A stretch of DNA of 6,698 nucleotides from an uncultured Flavobacteriales bacterium (GTDB taxonomy: Bacteria > Bacteroidota > Bacteroidia > Flavobacteriales_D > Crocinitomicaceae), in assembly GCA_903899795.1 (NCBI GenBank), contig CAIUKX010000230.1, positions 1 through 6,698 of the forward strand. The letters are read 5' to 3'. Position 1 is the stretch's first letter; every line of letters starts with the position of its first letter. The notes under the pieces are model-generated. The model did no database searches. It was given only the letters and a program-made list of their open reading frames with translations, and was not told the origin of the DNA. The translations under genes and the position numbers were made by a program. This document shows, in pieces, positions 6,549-6,698 of the stretch.

Positions 6549-6578
6549 AAGGTCGTATTGAAAAATACGGCCTTTTTT
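6549..6578. terminator. Rho-independent terminator hairpin, probably for the right-edge minus-strand gene
   Basis: AAGGTCGTATT (6549-6559) pairs with AATACGGCCTT (6564-6574), an 11-bp stem with one G-T wobble and a GAAA loop. On the plus strand it is followed by a T-run ending at 6578. On the minus strand it is preceded by an A-tract containing the stop codon of the right-edge gene and followed, after AGC or similar, by a run of seven T. It can therefore work in both directions. The gene it most plausibly serves is the minus-strand partial CDS ending at 6577. Confidence 0.8.
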
Positions 6579-6698
6579 ATGTCCCTATAATGAATCGAAT
6601 AATAAAAGGTGCTTTTGATAGATTATATTTTTCTTTTATAGTTTGTAGTAGAAATCCTAAAGTGATAAGTAAGGTGTAAAAAACGACCAGCAATAACA
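6577..6698 (-). CDS. C-terminal end of a probable membrane protein, 5' truncated by the window edge
   Basis: A minus-strand frame is open from the right edge (first full codon 6696-6694) for 39 codons to a TAA at 6579-6577. It encodes a strongly hydrophobic stretch (LLLVVFYTLLITLGFLL), then a basic linker (QTIKEKYNLSKAP) and a second hydrophobic patch (FIIRFIIGT), as expected for the tail of an inner-membrane protein. The stop lies in the A-tract of a terminator hairpin, a usual arrangement for a real gene end. No start codon is in the window, and the fragment is too short to assign a family. A chance open frame is possible in such AT-rich DNA, and a second minus-strand frame is also open for 24 codons here. 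Confidence 0.55.
   Translation of the reverse strand, partial: LLLVVFYTLLITLGFLLQTIKEKYNLSKAPFIIRFIIGT

Noticed and set aside
6528..6551. A-rich tail after a small hairpin, resembling a preQ1-I riboswitch
   Set aside because: The preceding hairpin has only four pairs and a four-base loop, lacking the long loop that the preQ1-I pseudoknot needs, and no queuosine gene follows.
1..6698. A novel defence, mobile-element or biosynthetic system
   Set aside because: All full-length genes fall in known families with typical core-genome roles. There is no transposase, integrase, nuclease, CRISPR repeat or toxin-antitoxin signature.

Overview
The window comes from an AT-rich member of the Bacteroidota, probably a flavobacterium-like lineage. 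Three things point there: a C-terminal type IX secretion (T9SS) sorting domain at the left edge, a promoter box of the Bacteroidota TAnnTTTG type at the head of the main operon, and start codons preceded by A-rich stretches without clear Shine-Dalgarno sequences. I cannot name the species.

Layout. Bases 1-229 are the 3' end of a plus-strand gene for a T9SS-exported protein. A strong bidirectional terminator (244-282) separates it from a convergent minus-strand cluster of six genes. In transcription order these are tatA (6245-6081), gatA (6065-4656), an mltD-like lytic transglycosylase (4646-3018), a family 2 glycosyltransferase (2982-2215), a family 9 heptosyltransferase-like glycosyltransferase (2188-1124) and a UbiA-like polytopic membrane protein (1131-286). 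The gaps are 15, 9, 35 and 26 nt, and the last pair overlaps by 8 nt. The only clear promoter box I found by eye lies just upstream of tatA and the only clear terminator follows the last gene, so one transcript is likely. Upstream of tatA is about 300 nt without a convincing gene, containing small repeats. At the right edge is the C-terminal end of another minus-strand gene, apparently a membrane protein, whose stop codon lies in the A-tract of a second terminator hairpin (6549-6578).

Functionally, four or five of the six operon genes concern the cell envelope: Tat export, peptidoglycan cleavage, two sugar transferases typical of LPS core or other surface glycan assembly, and an integral membrane protein of the prenyltransferase fold class. 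gatA, a tRNA-dependent amidotransferase subunit, is the housekeeping outlier. This looks like largely ordinary core genome.

The most unusual features are a perfect 30-bp palindrome at the junction of the two glycosyltransferase genes, which supplies the last five codons and stop of the upstream one, and the UbiA-like protein, which keeps the second Asp motif but lacks acidic residues in the first. I see no CRISPR array, tRNA, rRNA, insertion sequence or defence system.
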